Positions 1 through 8,900 are shown, counted from the stretch's first letter. The stretch is 64,000 nucleotides of DNA from Pseudomonas pisciculturae (GCF_015461805.1 NZ_JACVZE010000008.1:248001-312000); one strand, 5' to 3'. Notes: generated from the letters alone by a model not told the origin. Program-made: numbers and translations.

Positions 1-894
1 TCGTTGCCGGCCTTTACCCAGGCGCTGGACACCATCGTCACCGCCAACCTGCTGCGGCCCGACCTGTTCGCCACACAGACCTTTGGCCTGACCGCTGATG
101 AAATCGTCAGCGACCTGGGCCTGGTGATCCGCCCGGACGCGCGCCTGACGCTCAGGGCGGTGTGCGAACTTGACCTGCTGGTGATCTGCGGCGGTTATCG
201 CACACCGCTGCGCTACAACGATGAGTTGAGCTTGCTGCTGGAGGCGGCGGCAGAGCAGGGCGTGGCGCTGGCCGGGATATGGAACGGCGCGTGGTTTCTT
301 GGGCGGGCAGGGCAGTTGGAGGGTTATCGCTGCGCGGTTCACCCGGAGCATCGGCCGGCATTGGCGGAGATCGCCCGGCTTACCCATGTGACGAGTGAAG
401 CCTACGTGGTGGACCGCAATCGTCTGACGGCATCAAGCCCCACCGGGGCCTTTTATATGGCCCTTGAGTGGATCCGCAGCCTGCACGGCAAAAGCCTCAC
501 CGACGGCATCGAAGACATCCTCGCCTTCGAAGCCTCTCGTTTTCGGCGCGTCAAACCGATGTTGAGCGTGTCGGTAAGCGGGCCGCTGCGTGAGGTGATC
601 AACCTGATGGACGTAAACCTCGAAGAGCCGCTGCAAATGCACGACCTGTGCCTGTACGCCGGCCGCTCCCGGCGCCAGATCGAGCGCCTGTTCAAGGACC
701 AACTCGGCACCTCGCCGCAGCGCTACTACATGGACCTGCGCATCACCGAGGCGCGGCGCTTGTTGCAGCACACCTCGCTGACCATCGTCGAGGTGTCGGT
801 GGCCTGCGGGTTTGTTTCCCCCAGCCATTTCAGCAAGTGCTACAGCGCCTATTTCGGCCATCGTCCGTCCAAAGAAATCCGCCTGGTCAAATAG
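1..894 (+). CDS. GlxA-family AraC-type regulator, 5' end cut by the window
   Basis: The frame is open from the left edge, so the true start lies outside; a TTG at 4 is the first possible start inside. The N-terminal half is a DJ-1/PfpI-like domain (LLVICGGYRT, then GIWNGAWFLGRAG where the nucleophile elbow would be). The last ~100 residues are two AraC helix-turn-helix motifs (MHDLCLYAGRSRRQIERLFK and VACGFVSPSHFSKCY). Family members run about 310-330 residues; about 297 are visible here, so little is missing. The usual elbow Cys is absent, which is common because this domain serves as a ligand sensor. The next gene is a separately promoted GntR regulator, so no target can be assigned. Confidence 0.9.
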   Translation, partial: SLPAFTQALDTIVTANLLRPDLFATQTFGLTADEIVSDLGLVIRPDARLTLRAVCELDLLVICGGYRTPLRYNDELSLLLEAAAEQGVALAGIWNGAWFLGRAGQLEGYRCAVHPEHRPALAEIARLTHVTSEAYVVDRNRLTASSPTGAFYMALEWIRSLHGKSLTDGIEDILAFEASRFRRVKPMLSVSVSGPLREVINLMDVNLEEPLQMHDLCLYAGRSRRQIERLFKDQLGTSPQRYYMDLRITEARRLLQHTSLTIVEVSVACGFVSPSHFSKCYSAYFGHRPSKEIRLVK

Positions 895-991
895 CCAATG
901 GCCCCGTAGGCAAAGGGCTGCAACTGATGTTTATGCTGTGTATTTTAATTGTAGACACAAAGTATTTTGTTGTTTTATAGTGCGAATACAG

Positions 992-1016
992 GTAGTAGAC
1001 CGTGTGCACTTACTAC
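992..1016. promoter_or_regulatory. inverted repeat upstream of the GntR gene, candidate operator
   Basis: GTAGTA (992-997) and TACTAC (1011-1016) are perfect complements with a 13-base spacer. They sit just before the GntR start at 1032. The position suits autoregulation, but the spacing is wide for a GntR/FCD operator and only one copy is seen. Confidence 0.3.
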
Positions 1017-1031
1017 TAGGAAGGTTTCACC

Positions 1032-1754
1032 ATGGCGACCAAAGAACTCAGCACCCCGGCTCCCGTCGAGCCAACCCTGGACCGCAAGGCTGTTTTGGGT
1101 GAAGCGCTACGGCGCCGCATCCTCAGCATGGAGCTGGCACCAGGGGCCGTGGTGGATGAGTTGGCACTGTGTGATGAGTTCGGTTTGTCGCGCCCACCGG
1201 TGCGTGAACTGATGCGGCAAATGGCGGCAGAAGGGTACATCGACCTCGAAGCCAACCGCGCTGCACGGGTGTCGGCGATGAGTTACCAGTCGCTGCGCAG
1301 TTTCTTTTTGGCGGCGCCATTGATTTACATCGCCACGACCCAGTTGGCCTGCTCCCACGCAACGCCGGCTGAGGTTGTGGAGTTGAAGCGGATACAAGCT
1401 TTGTTTCGCACGGCCATCGAAGAAAAAGATGTCGAGAACCGTGTGTTGTACAACGACGAGTTTCACCTGCAGATCGGCAAGATGGCCCACAACGCCTACC
1501 TGATGCCGAGCTTGCAGCGCTTGCTGATCGACCACGCCCGCTTGGGCAAGATTTTCTACCGCCACCCCACCACGGTGGATATGCAGGAAGACCTGGAAGT
1601 GGCCGCCCAGCAGCACGACGACATGATCCGCGCAATTGAACACCACGATCCGGTCTTGGCCGGGGAAATCGTGCGGGCCCACCTCGAACTGTCCCGTCGG
1701 CGGATGTCCGAGTACGCGGCGCCCGAAGGCCTGGATGTACCGCTCACCTTCTGA
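1032..1754 (+). CDS. GntR-family regulator, FCD (FadR-like) subfamily
   Basis: This 240-residue protein has an N-terminal winged helix (about residues 20-90; LGEALRRRILSMELAPG and LSRPPVRELMRQMAAEGYI) and an all-helical FCD effector domain (NDEFHLQIGKMA, then a late HDDMIRAIEHHD) whose His/Asp residues usually bind a metal and a carboxylate ligand. AGGAAGG lies 7-13 bases before the ATG. The gene is immediately upstream of, and co-oriented with, the FAD oxidoreductase/MFS/DapA/ALDH genes, so it is probably their local repressor or activator. The ligand is unknown; an organic or amino acid is typical. Confidence 0.93.
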   Translation: MATKELSTPAPVEPTLDRKAVLGEALRRRILSMELAPGAVVDELALCDEFGLSRPPVRELMRQMAAEGYIDLEANRAARVSAMSYQSLRSFFLAAPLIYIATTQLACSHATPAEVVELKRIQALFRTAIEEKDVENRVLYNDEFHLQIGKMAHNAYLMPSLQRLLIDHARLGKIFYRHPTTVDMQEDLEVAAQQHDDMIRAIEHHDPVLAGEIVRAHLELSRRRMSEYAAPEGLDVPLTF

Positions 1755-1836
1755 CCTGTCGAGACCGGCCAGTGTGACGCGATGCAACCGGGTAGCTGTT
1801 AGCTCTAACAACTATAAAAGAACCCAGGTCGCGAAC

Positions 1837-3156
1837 ATGGCACTCATTAGAAACACCCCGGCAGACGATTCAACCTGCGGCTGGTTTCACCTCAGCCCAC
1901 CGCGCGTGGCCCGGCCACCGCACATTGGCACGCGAACCGCGCGCTGGGCCGTGGTAGGGGCGGGGTTCACCGGCCTTGCGGCGGCGCGCCAGCTGGCGCT
2001 GAATTTCCCGGACGACGAGATCGTGCTGATCGAAGCGCAGGAAGTCGGCTACGGCGCCTCCGGGCGCAACGCCGGCTTTGCCATCGACTTGCCCCACGAC
2101 ATCGGCGCCGAAGACTATATCGGCGACATCGCCACCGCCACGATCAGCATGGAACTCAACCTCGCCGGGCAATCCATGCTGCGCGCGCTGGTGGACCAAC
2201 ACGGCATCAACTGCCAGTGGCGCGATTGCGGCAAATACCAGGCTGCCATCGAAGACCGTGGCATCGCCGTGCTGGATGCCTATCGTCGTGGTCTGGACAA
2301 ACTTGGCCAGCCCTACCAAGTGATCGAGGGCGACGAATTGCCCAGCCGCATCGGCACCCGTTTCTACCGCAAGGCCCTGTTCACCCCTGGTACCGCGCTG
2401 GTGCAACCGGCGGCGCTGGTCAAAGGCCTGGCAGACACCTTGCCGTCCAACGTCACCCTGTACGAAAACACCCCAATCACCGAAGTGGAGTACGGCGACA
2501 AGACCGTGCTGATCCACAAGCACGGCCGCATCGTCGCCGACAAACTGGTGTTGACCAACAACGCCTTCGCCATGAGCTTCGGCTTTCTCAAGAGCCGCAT
2601 GCTGCCGATCTTCACCTACGCCAGCCTGACCCGCCCGCTGGACGAAGAAGAGCAGGCGCGCTTGGGGGGCGACCCGTTCTGGGGCGTGATCCCCGCCGAC
2701 CCGTTTGGTACCACCTTGCGCCGCACCGTCGACAACCGCCTGCTGGTGCGCAACAGCTTCAGCTTCAACGCCGATGGGCGCAGCAACCCCAAATACCTGC
2801 AGCGGTTTGTGAAGCGCCACAAAGAGTCCTTCGACCGGCGCTTCCCGCTGCACCGCGAGGTCAATTTCGACTACACCTGGGGCGGCTCCCTGAGCCTGTC
2901 ACGCAACCACATGGCGCACTTCGGCGAGCTGGCCAAAAACGTCTACGGCGCCTTGTGCTGCAACGGCTTGGGCGTCACCCGCGGCACCGTCACCGGCACC
3001 TTGTTGGCCGAGTGGCTGGCGGGCAAAAGCAATCACCTGGTGGACTTCCTGTTGACGTCCCCGGGCCCGAGCAGAAACCCACCCGAGCCGCTGTTATCAG
3101 CGGGTGTAAATATGAACTTGCTATGGGGGCAAAGCCGCGCCGGCCAGGAAAGCTGA
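1837..3156 (+). CDS. FAD-dependent amine/imino-acid oxidoreductase (DAO family, PuuB-like)
   Basis: The chosen ATG gives 439 residues; the frame is open further upstream, but that part overlaps the end of the GntR gene and looks non-native. The FAD dinucleotide motif VVGAGFTGLAAA sits near residues 39-50, followed by VGYGASGRNAGF, typical of glycine-oxidase and gamma-glutamylputrescine-oxidase relatives. The C-terminal region keeps the DAO ending (YTWGGSLSLSRN, then CCNGLGVTRGT). Such flavoenzymes oxidise a C-N bond to an imine that hydrolyses to a carbonyl. The DapA-like lyase and aldehyde dehydrogenase downstream could take the product further. The substrate is not visible from sequence. 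Confidence 0.88.
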   Translation: MALIRNTPADDSTCGWFHLSPPRVARPPHIGTRTARWAVVGAGFTGLAAARQLALNFPDDEIVLIEAQEVGYGASGRNAGFAIDLPHDIGAEDYIGDIATATISMELNLAGQSMLRALVDQHGINCQWRDCGKYQAAIEDRGIAVLDAYRRGLDKLGQPYQVIEGDELPSRIGTRFYRKALFTPGTALVQPAALVKGLADTLPSNVTLYENTPITEVEYGDKTVLIHKHGRIVADKLVLTNNAFAMSFGFLKSRMLPIFTYASLTRPLDEEEQARLGGDPFWGVIPADPFGTTLRRTVDNRLLVRNSFSFNADGRSNPKYLQRFVKRHKESFDRRFPLHREVNFDYTWGGSLSLSRNHMAHFGELAKNVYGALCCNGLGVTRGTVTGTLLAEWLAGKSNHLVDFLLTSPGPSRNPPEPLLSAGVNMNLLWGQSRAGQES

Positions 3157-3317
3157 TTCGCAACACGCTTAATACGCAATACCGAACTTAATCTATCGAT
3201 TGGAAAACAGCAGGCGTTTACGCGACGGCGGTTTCTGATTGAGACGGCTTTCATTCGCCTGGATTTCAAGTGTGCGTTGTAACCCGGCGAATGAACGAAG
3301 CGAAGTAGGAGATAATA

Positions 3318-4649
3318 ATGACAAGTCCGAATGCCTCAGTTGAGGATGTACCGCTCAATAACTTTCACCGTTTGCTCACGGCCCGTTCGGGCGGTGGTTC
3401 ATTCGTGGATGGTTATGTTTTAAGCATTATTGGCATTGCGATGCTGCAAGTGACCGGCGCCCTGGAGCTGACCGAGTTCTGGCAGGGCCTTATTGCCGCG
3501 TCAGCCTTGATCGGCGTGTTCTTTGGCGGGTTTATCGGTGGTTGGTTGACCGATAAGTTAGGCCGCAAGAAAGTCTATTTCATTGGCCCGTCGTTATTTA
3601 TCGTGTGTTCCCTGGCGCAGTTCTGGGTTGAATCGGCGTGGGTATTATTTGCCCTGCGCTTCATCATTGGTTTGGCGGTGGGCATTGAATACCCGGTGGC
3701 CACTTCATTGTTGGTGGAGTTCCTGCCGAAGAAACAACGAGGCCCACGGCTCGCCGCACTGACCATCCTGTGGTTTGCCGGTGCCGCGTTCGCCTATGTA
3801 GTGGGTAACGCCATCATCAACACCGGCGCAGATGACGCTTGGCGCTATGCCTTGGCCAGTGCTTCGGTGATTGGCCTGGTGCTGTTTGTGCTGCGCCTGG
3901 GCACCCCGGAATCGGCGCGCTGGTTGCTGAGCAAAGGCCGCGACGCCGAAGCCGAGCAGGTGATCAAACGCGTCTACGGCCCGCACTACTCGCTGCGCGA
4001 CCTGCCGGAGCAACCGGACGAACGCAAGATGACCTTCCGCGACCTGCTGCGCTCGGGCTACGGCAAGCGCCTGTTCTTTGTCTCGGTGTTCTGGTCGTGC
4101 TCGATCATCCCGGTGTTCGCCGTGTATGCCTTCGCACCCAAAGTGTTGCAAGCGCTGAATCTGAAAGGCGAGTGGGCGTCCTACGGCTCGATGTTCATCA
4201 CCCTGTTGTTTGTGGTCGGTTGCATCCTCGCCACGCGGCTGATCAACACCATCGGCCGACGCAGCATGCTGATCCACAGCTTCCTGTGGTCGGGCCTCGC
4301 CTTGCTGTTGCTGGCGGCCTTCTCCAGCAGCCATGAGCTGCTGGTGCTGTGCCTGTTTGGCGCCTACGCCGTGTTTATCGGCGGCGCCCAAGTGCTGCAA
4401 CTGGTTTACCCCAACGAACTGTTCCCCACCGAAATCCGCGCCTTTGCCGTGGGCATCGGCACCTCGCTGTCGCGGGTCGGCGCTGCTGTGGGCACCTACC
4501 TGGTGCCGCTGTCGCTGACCTCCATCGGTATCGGCAACACCATGTACGTCGCGGCTGGCGTGACCTTTGTCGGCCTGGCGGCCGCCTGGGCCATGGCCCC
4601 TGAAACACGCTCATTGAACTTGCGGGACGCAGCGGCATTGAGCAGCTGA
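3318..4649 (+). CDS. MFS transporter, sugar-porter/metabolite symporter type
   Basis: This 443-residue protein has about 12 hydrophobic segments. The MFS A-motif after TM2 reads GGWLTDKLGRKKVYF, the mid-loop motif is PESARWLLSKGRD, and the C-terminal motif is PETRSLNLRD; these fit the sugar-porter/organic-acid symporter branch. AGGAG stands 8-12 bases before the ATG. It lies between the flavoenzyme and the lyase genes in the same orientation, so it probably imports the cassette's substrate across the inner membrane. The specificity is unknown. Confidence 0.9.
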   Translation: MTSPNASVEDVPLNNFHRLLTARSGGGSFVDGYVLSIIGIAMLQVTGALELTEFWQGLIAASALIGVFFGGFIGGWLTDKLGRKKVYFIGPSLFIVCSLAQFWVESAWVLFALRFIIGLAVGIEYPVATSLLVEFLPKKQRGPRLAALTILWFAGAAFAYVVGNAIINTGADDAWRYALASASVIGLVLFVLRLGTPESARWLLSKGRDAEAEQVIKRVYGPHYSLRDLPEQPDERKMTFRDLLRSGYGKRLFFVSVFWSCSIIPVFAVYAFAPKVLQALNLKGEWASYGSMFITLLFVVGCILATRLINTIGRRSMLIHSFLWSGLALLLLAAFSSSHELLVLCLFGAYAVFIGGAQVLQLVYPNELFPTEIRAFAVGIGTSLSRVGAAVGTYLVPLSLTSIGIGNTMYVAAGVTFVGLAAAWAMAPETRSLNLRDAAALSS

Positions 4650-4687
4650 ACGAAAAAACCACCCCTTTCACTGTTGGAGAAACACCC

Positions 4688-5590
4688 ATGAAATTCGAAG
4701 GCATCTACACCCCGGCAATCACCCCGCTGACCGCCACTGGCCAGATCGACAACGCAGCCTTCGCCGAAGTGCTGGAATACCTGATCGAGTCCAAAGTACA
4801 CGGCATCATCATCGGCGGCTCCACCGGCGAGTACTACGCGCACACGTCCCAAGAGCGTATCGACCTGGCGGCCCACGCCAAAGAAGTCATCGGCAACCGC
4901 GTGGCGCTGATCGTCGGCACCGGCGCCATCCGCACCGAAGACTCGGTGGAATACGCCAAGGCTGCCCGCGCCATCAAGGCCGATGCGATCCTGGTCGGTT
5001 CGCCGCCGTACGCACTGCCGACCGAAGAAGAAAACGCCATCCACGCCCTGGCCGTAGACAAGGCGGCCGACCTGCCGATCATGCTCTACAACTACCCGGG
5101 CCGCATGAGCGTGAGCATGGGCAACGACTACTTCAAGGCCGTATCGGCCTCGAAGAACGTTGTGGCCATCAAGGAAAGCTCCGGCGACATGGGCCAAGTG
5201 CATCGCCTGGCCACCCAGTTCCCGAACATCGCGCTGTCCTGCGGTTGGGATGACCAAGCCCTGGAATTCTTCGCCTGGGGCGCCCGCAGCTGGGTGTGTG
5301 CCGGTTCCAACTTCGTACCGCGTGAACACGTTGCGCTGTACGAAGCGTGCGTGATCGAAAAAGACTTCGACAAAGGCCGCAAGATCATGGGCGCGTTCAT
5401 GCCGCTGATGGACTACCTCGAAGGCGGCAAATTCGTGCAGGCCATCAAGGCCGGCTGCGCCTTCAACGGCATGCGCACCGGCAGCGTTCGTGCGCCGCTG
5501 CAACCGCTGACCGAAAGCGAAAACCAAGCGCTGCAAACCGTTATCACCAACCTCAAGCGTGACGTTGCGCGCATCCAAGGGGGTGCATGA
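4688..5590 (+). CDS. DapA/NanA-superfamily aldolase or dehydratase
   Basis: This 300-residue TIM-barrel protein is of the class I lyase type. The Schiff-base lysine is K162 in AIKESSGD; the GGSTGE motif at 43-48 binds the keto-acid carboxylate; the catalytic tyrosine is Y134 in LYNYPGR. The family includes dihydrodipicolinate synthase, N-acetylneuraminate lyase, KDG aldolase and hydroxyproline-pathway deaminases. Lying between a C-N-oxidising flavoenzyme and an aldehyde dehydrogenase, it most likely cleaves or dehydrates/deaminates a keto-acid intermediate rather than making lysine precursors. Its stop overlaps the next start (ATGA), which suggests translational coupling. Confidence 0.9.
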   Translation: MKFEGIYTPAITPLTATGQIDNAAFAEVLEYLIESKVHGIIIGGSTGEYYAHTSQERIDLAAHAKEVIGNRVALIVGTGAIRTEDSVEYAKAARAIKADAILVGSPPYALPTEEENAIHALAVDKAADLPIMLYNYPGRMSVSMGNDYFKAVSASKNVVAIKESSGDMGQVHRLATQFPNIALSCGWDDQALEFFAWGARSWVCAGSNFVPREHVALYEACVIEKDFDKGRKIMGAFMPLMDYLEGGKFVQAIKAGCAFNGMRTGSVRAPLQPLTESENQALQTVITNLKRDVARIQGGA

Positions 5591-7086
5591 TGACTCACCT
5601 GCTCACTGCCCCCGAATACGCCGCGATTGCCAAGGACATCCAGTTCCCAACCCAATCCTTCATCAATGGCGCGTTGCACACGTCTGCCTCGGGCAAGACC
5701 TTCGCCACCACCAACCCGGCCACCGGCGAGTTGCTGGCTGAAATCACCGCGTGCAACAGCGCCGATGTGGACTACGCCGTCGCCTCGGCCAAACAGGCCT
5801 TCGACGATGGCCGCTGGCACAAACTCAGCCCCGGCACACGCAAGAAAGTGCTGCTGCGCTTCGCCGACCTGCTGGAGCAGCATTCCCACGAACTGTCCGT
5901 GCTCGAAAGCCTGGACAGCGGCAAGCCGGTGCGCGAGTGCCAACTCACCGACGTGCCGGAAACCATTCACATGATCCGCTGGCACGCCGAGCTGATCGAC
6001 AAGATCTACGACAACACGGCGCCGGTTGGCCACGACGCGCTGACCCTGGTGGTGCGCGAAGCGATTGGCGTGGTTGGCCTGGTGCTGCCGTGGAACTTCC
6101 CGCTGCTGATGCTGGCCTGGAAAATCGCCCCGTCCCTGGCGGCTGGTTGCTCCATCGTGGTCAAGCCTGCCAAGGAAACCACCCTGACCGCGCTGCGCGT
6201 GGCTGAGCTGGCATCCCAGGCAGGCATCCCGGACGGCGTGTTCAACGTGGTCTCCGGTGGTGGTCGCGAAGTGGGCGAACCGTTGGGTCGTCACATGGAC
6301 GTGACAATGGTCAGCTTCACTGGCTCTACCGACACCGGCCGCCTGTTCCTGCAATACGCGGCCGAGTCCAACCTCAAGCGCATCGTGCTGGAGTTGGGCG
6401 GCAAGAACCCGGCCGTGGTCATGAACGATGTGGCCGACCTCGACCTGGTGGCGGGGCATATCGTCAACGGCTCGTTTTGGAACATGGGCGAGAACTGCTC
6501 GGCCTCGTCGCGCCTGATCGTGCACGCCGACATCAAGGATGAACTGCTCAAGCGCATCGGCGTGCAGTTGCAAGACTGGAAAATGGGTAGCCCCCTGGAC
6601 CCGGACAACCGCCTGGGCTCAATGGTCAGCAAGGCACACTTCGACAAGGTCAGCTCGTACCTGGTAAACGCCAGCGAAGGCAACCAGCGCGTGGTCTTCG
6701 GTGGCAAGACTGAAGACGGCATCTACGTGCAACCGACCGTGGTCGATAACGTCAGCGCCGACAGCCTGCTGTTCAAGGAAGAGATCTTCGGCCCCGTGCT
6801 GACCGTCACCACCTTCAACACCCTGCAAGAGGCCGTCGCCCTGGCCAACGACACCATCTACGGCCTGGCCGCCTCGGTGTACACCGACAACCTGCGCAAC
6901 GCGATCAAGCTCTCGCGCGAGATCCGCGCCGGTATCGTTACCGTCAACTGCTTCGGCGAGGGTGATGCCTCGACACCGTTCGGCGGCTACAAGCAGTCCG
7001 GTTTCGGCGGGCGTGACAAGTCCATCTGGGCCCACGACCAGTACACCGAAATCAAGACCATTTGGATCGATACGTCCGAAGGTTAA
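5587..7086 (+). CDS. NAD(P)-dependent aldehyde dehydrogenase, PuuC/KauB-like
   Basis: This 499-residue ALDH has all the catalytic residues: N170 in LPWNFPLLM, general base E269 in LELGGKNP, nucleophile C304 in GENCSASS, the cofactor loop SFTGSTDTG, and the late motif EIFGPV. The GENCSASSR active-site context resembles gamma-glutamyl-aminobutyraldehyde and guanidinobutyraldehyde dehydrogenases. ATGATG at the start overlaps the lyase stop. It probably oxidises the aldehyde released by the preceding enzymes to an acid entering central metabolism. Confidence 0.94.
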   Translation: MMTHLLTAPEYAAIAKDIQFPTQSFINGALHTSASGKTFATTNPATGELLAEITACNSADVDYAVASAKQAFDDGRWHKLSPGTRKKVLLRFADLLEQHSHELSVLESLDSGKPVRECQLTDVPETIHMIRWHAELIDKIYDNTAPVGHDALTLVVREAIGVVGLVLPWNFPLLMLAWKIAPSLAAGCSIVVKPAKETTLTALRVAELASQAGIPDGVFNVVSGGGREVGEPLGRHMDVTMVSFTGSTDTGRLFLQYAAESNLKRIVLELGGKNPAVVMNDVADLDLVAGHIVNGSFWNMGENCSASSRLIVHADIKDELLKRIGVQLQDWKMGSPLDPDNRLGSMVSKAHFDKVSSYLVNASEGNQRVVFGGKTEDGIYVQPTVVDNVSADSLLFKEEIFGPVLTVTTFNTLQEAVALANDTIYGLAASVYTDNLRNAIKLSREIRAGIVTVNCFGEGDASTPFGGYKQSGFGGRDKSIWAHDQYTEIKTIWIDTSEG

Positions 7087-7093
7087 CCACACC

Positions 7094-7139
7094 AGGCGCC
7101 CCTCTACAAAGCTCCACGCAAGCGGCGATTGGGGCGCCT
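7094..7139. terminator. possible hairpin after the aldehyde dehydrogenase gene
   Basis: AGGCGCCCC (7094-7102) and GGGGCGCCT (7131-7139) form a perfect 9-bp stem just after the ALDH stop. The 28-base loop is long and no T tract follows, so intrinsic termination is uncertain. Confidence 0.35.
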
Positions 7140-7202
7140 TCCTCTCAACCGGGTCAACAATAAGAAGTCCACGGCCCAGCTCGTTTTCTCGAAGCCCTTT
7201 TC

Positions 7203-8081
7203 ATGACTGCCTATCGTACTGCCCTTACTTCTGCCCATATCACCGCACTACTGTTTGGCTTGACCGGCATTTTTGGCGCACTGATCCATGCCAGCGCCAG
7301 TGTGATCACCTTTGGCCGAGCGGCGTTTGCCCTGTTGGCGCTGATGGTCTTCGCGCACCTGCAAGACCGCGCGCTGCTGCGCGGCCTGAACCTTCGCAAA
7401 CTCGGCATTTATGCTGTCTCGGGGCTGATGCTGGCCGCGCACTGGATCACGTTTTTTATCGCGATCAAGGTGGGCGGGGTAGCGGTGGCGACCCTGGGGT
7501 TTGCCAGTTTCCCGGCCTTTATCACCTTGCTCGACATGGCGGTGTTCCGAGACCGGCCGCACCTGGCCGAAGCACTGTTATTGCTGCTGGTCACCCTCGG
7601 CCTGGTGTTGGTCACCCCCTCATTCGAACTCGCCAACCAAGGCACCGTCGGGTTGTTGTGGGGCATCGCGTCTGGCTTGTCGTTTGCCTTGCTCGCCATG
7701 ACCAATCGCCGTGCCACCGATGGCCGTAATGGCGTGCAAGTGGTGTTCTGGCAGAACGCGACGGTGGCCGTGATCATGGCGCCGTTTGCCGTGTTCGACC
7801 TGGTGGGCCTCGGCGCGGTCGACTGGACCAACCTGATCATCCTCGGCGTGCTCTGCACGGCGGTGTCCCAGGCGCTGTTTGTCAAAAGCCTCAAGGGCCT
7901 CAATGCGCGCAGCGCCGGCATGATCATTTCACTGGAGCCGGTGTACGCCATCGCCTGCGCGTGGTGGTTGTTTCACGAGGCGCCGTCGTACCGAATGTTG
8001 GCGGGTGCGGCGTTGATTGTGCTGGCGATTGTGTTGTCGGCGCAGGGCAAGGGGCACGGGCCGCAGCCGGCGACGGGTTGA
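7203..8081 (+). CDS. EamA/DMT-superfamily transporter
   Basis: This 292-residue protein has about ten hydrophobic helices in two homologous halves, the EamA layout. Each half ends in a Pro/Glu-containing motif (FPAFITLLDMAVF in the first, SLEPVYAIACAWWLF in the second). Such carriers usually export amino acids or other small metabolites. It follows the catabolic cassette after 116 bases containing a possible hairpin, so it may be a separate unit or may relieve build-up of a pathway amine or amino acid. Confidence 0.9.
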   Translation: MTAYRTALTSAHITALLFGLTGIFGALIHASASVITFGRAAFALLALMVFAHLQDRALLRGLNLRKLGIYAVSGLMLAAHWITFFIAIKVGGVAVATLGFASFPAFITLLDMAVFRDRPHLAEALLLLLVTLGLVLVTPSFELANQGTVGLLWGIASGLSFALLAMTNRRATDGRNGVQVVFWQNATVAVIMAPFAVFDLVGLGAVDWTNLIILGVLCTAVSQALFVKSLKGLNARSAGMIISLEPVYAIACAWWLFHEAPSYRMLAGAALIVLAIVLSAQGKGHGPQPATG

Positions 8082-8288
8082 GTCGCAGTTTTTTTCCGAT
8101 GGTTAGATCGATTATTTCCTTCTGATTGGTCGGCCAATCTGTTTCGAATATCCATAACGACGGTTTTTCTACTTTGCCGGAGAAGGCTGGCGTTATAGCG
8201 ACGAAAGGTGTGCGCCAGCATCCTGGTTGGCTGTTTTGTTCGACTAAGCTTGGCCCCGAGCATCCAAACCTGCTGCTCTGCCGCCGTC

Positions 8289-8316
8289 TTGCGCCGCCGC
8301 CGGGCGTCTCTAGAAT
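8289..8316 (+). promoter_or_regulatory. candidate sigma-70-type promoter for the Met-rich gene
   Basis: TTGCGC (8289-8294) and TAGAAT (8311-8316) are separated by 16 bases and lie about 47 bases before the ATG at 8363. This is a match by eye only. The rest of 8082-8288 shows no further gene or obvious site. Confidence 0.35.
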
Positions 8317-8362
8317 CGGCGCCAGAACTTAGCCATTTCCTGTCGATTACGGAGTTTCGAAC

Positions 8363-8854
8363 ATGATGAATGCAATGCAGATGCCGATGAACACCACCAT
8401 GCCCATGATGCCGATGATGGGCATGCCGATGATGATGGCCACCATGACCTGCAACATGGCCGGCGACGCCATGATGTGCACCATGAAACCCGCTGCGGGC
8501 ATGGACATGGCTCAGTTCAAGACCAACGCCGAAATGATGGCGATGATGATGAACTGCGGCATGCCGATGATGATGCAGTGCGCCAACATGTCGATGATGT
8601 GCATGTCGGCCGACGCCATGAAGATGATGAAGGACATGAACATGCCGATGATGGCCATGGGCATGCCAATGAACTGCATGATGGAATGCACCCTGATGGG
8701 CGACAGCATGCAGTGCAAAATGATGCCAATGCCCGGCATGAGCATGGAGATGATGGGCAACTGCTGCATGCTCATGAACAAACTGATGAACGACTGCGCC
8801 ATGCCGATGATGATGAGCTGCAACGGCATGCCGATGATGTGCTGCACCTGCTGA
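8363..8854 (+). CDS. Met/Cys-rich low-complexity protein, putative metal- or oxidant-binding
   Basis: This 163-residue protein holds 65 Met (40%) and 15 Cys, and has no His, Arg, Ile, Val, Tyr or Trp. It is not random: residues 28-49 align without gaps to 107-128 (CNMAGDAMMC with CTLMGDSMQC), then CGMPMMMQC (65-73) pairs with CAMPMMMSC (145-153). All five Cys of the first copy (30, 39, 65, 73, 80) have partners in the second (109, 118, 145, 153, 160), so the protein is a tandem duplication of an ~80-residue unit. There is no signal peptide or membrane segment, suggesting a cytosolic location. Thioether plus thiol density suits Cu(I)/Ag(I) binding or a methionine-oxidation sink. GGAG lies 11-14 bases before the ATG, and a strong terminator follows. 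I do not recognise the family. Confidence 0.85.
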   Translation: MMNAMQMPMNTTMPMMPMMGMPMMMATMTCNMAGDAMMCTMKPAAGMDMAQFKTNAEMMAMMMNCGMPMMMQCANMSMMCMSADAMKMMKDMNMPMMAMGMPMNCMMECTLMGDSMQCKMMPMPGMSMEMMGNCCMLMNKLMNDCAMPMMMSCNGMPMMCCTC

Positions 8855-8872
8855 TAGGTAGCGCGCAATAAA

Positions 8873-8900
8873 AAAACGCCCCGACCAGTCGGGGCGTTTT
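8873..8900. terminator. bidirectional intrinsic terminator
   Basis: AAAACGCCCCGAC (8873-8885) and GTCGGGGCGTTTT (8888-8900) are perfect complements around CA. The GC-rich stem is flanked by an A tract and a T tract, so it can stop the Met-rich gene on the plus strand and the convergent XRE-cupin gene on the minus strand. Confidence 0.9.

Noticed and set aside
4688..5590. Annotation of the DapA-like gene as dihydrodipicolinate synthase for lysine synthesis
   Set aside because: It sits in a catabolic cassette between a carrier and an aldehyde dehydrogenase; the context argues for a degradative lyase.
8476..8871. Plus-strand frame rich in His and Asp overlapping the Met-rich gene
   Set aside because: It is the shifted reading of repeated CATGATGATG codons; it starts inside the real gene and has no ribosome-binding site of its own.
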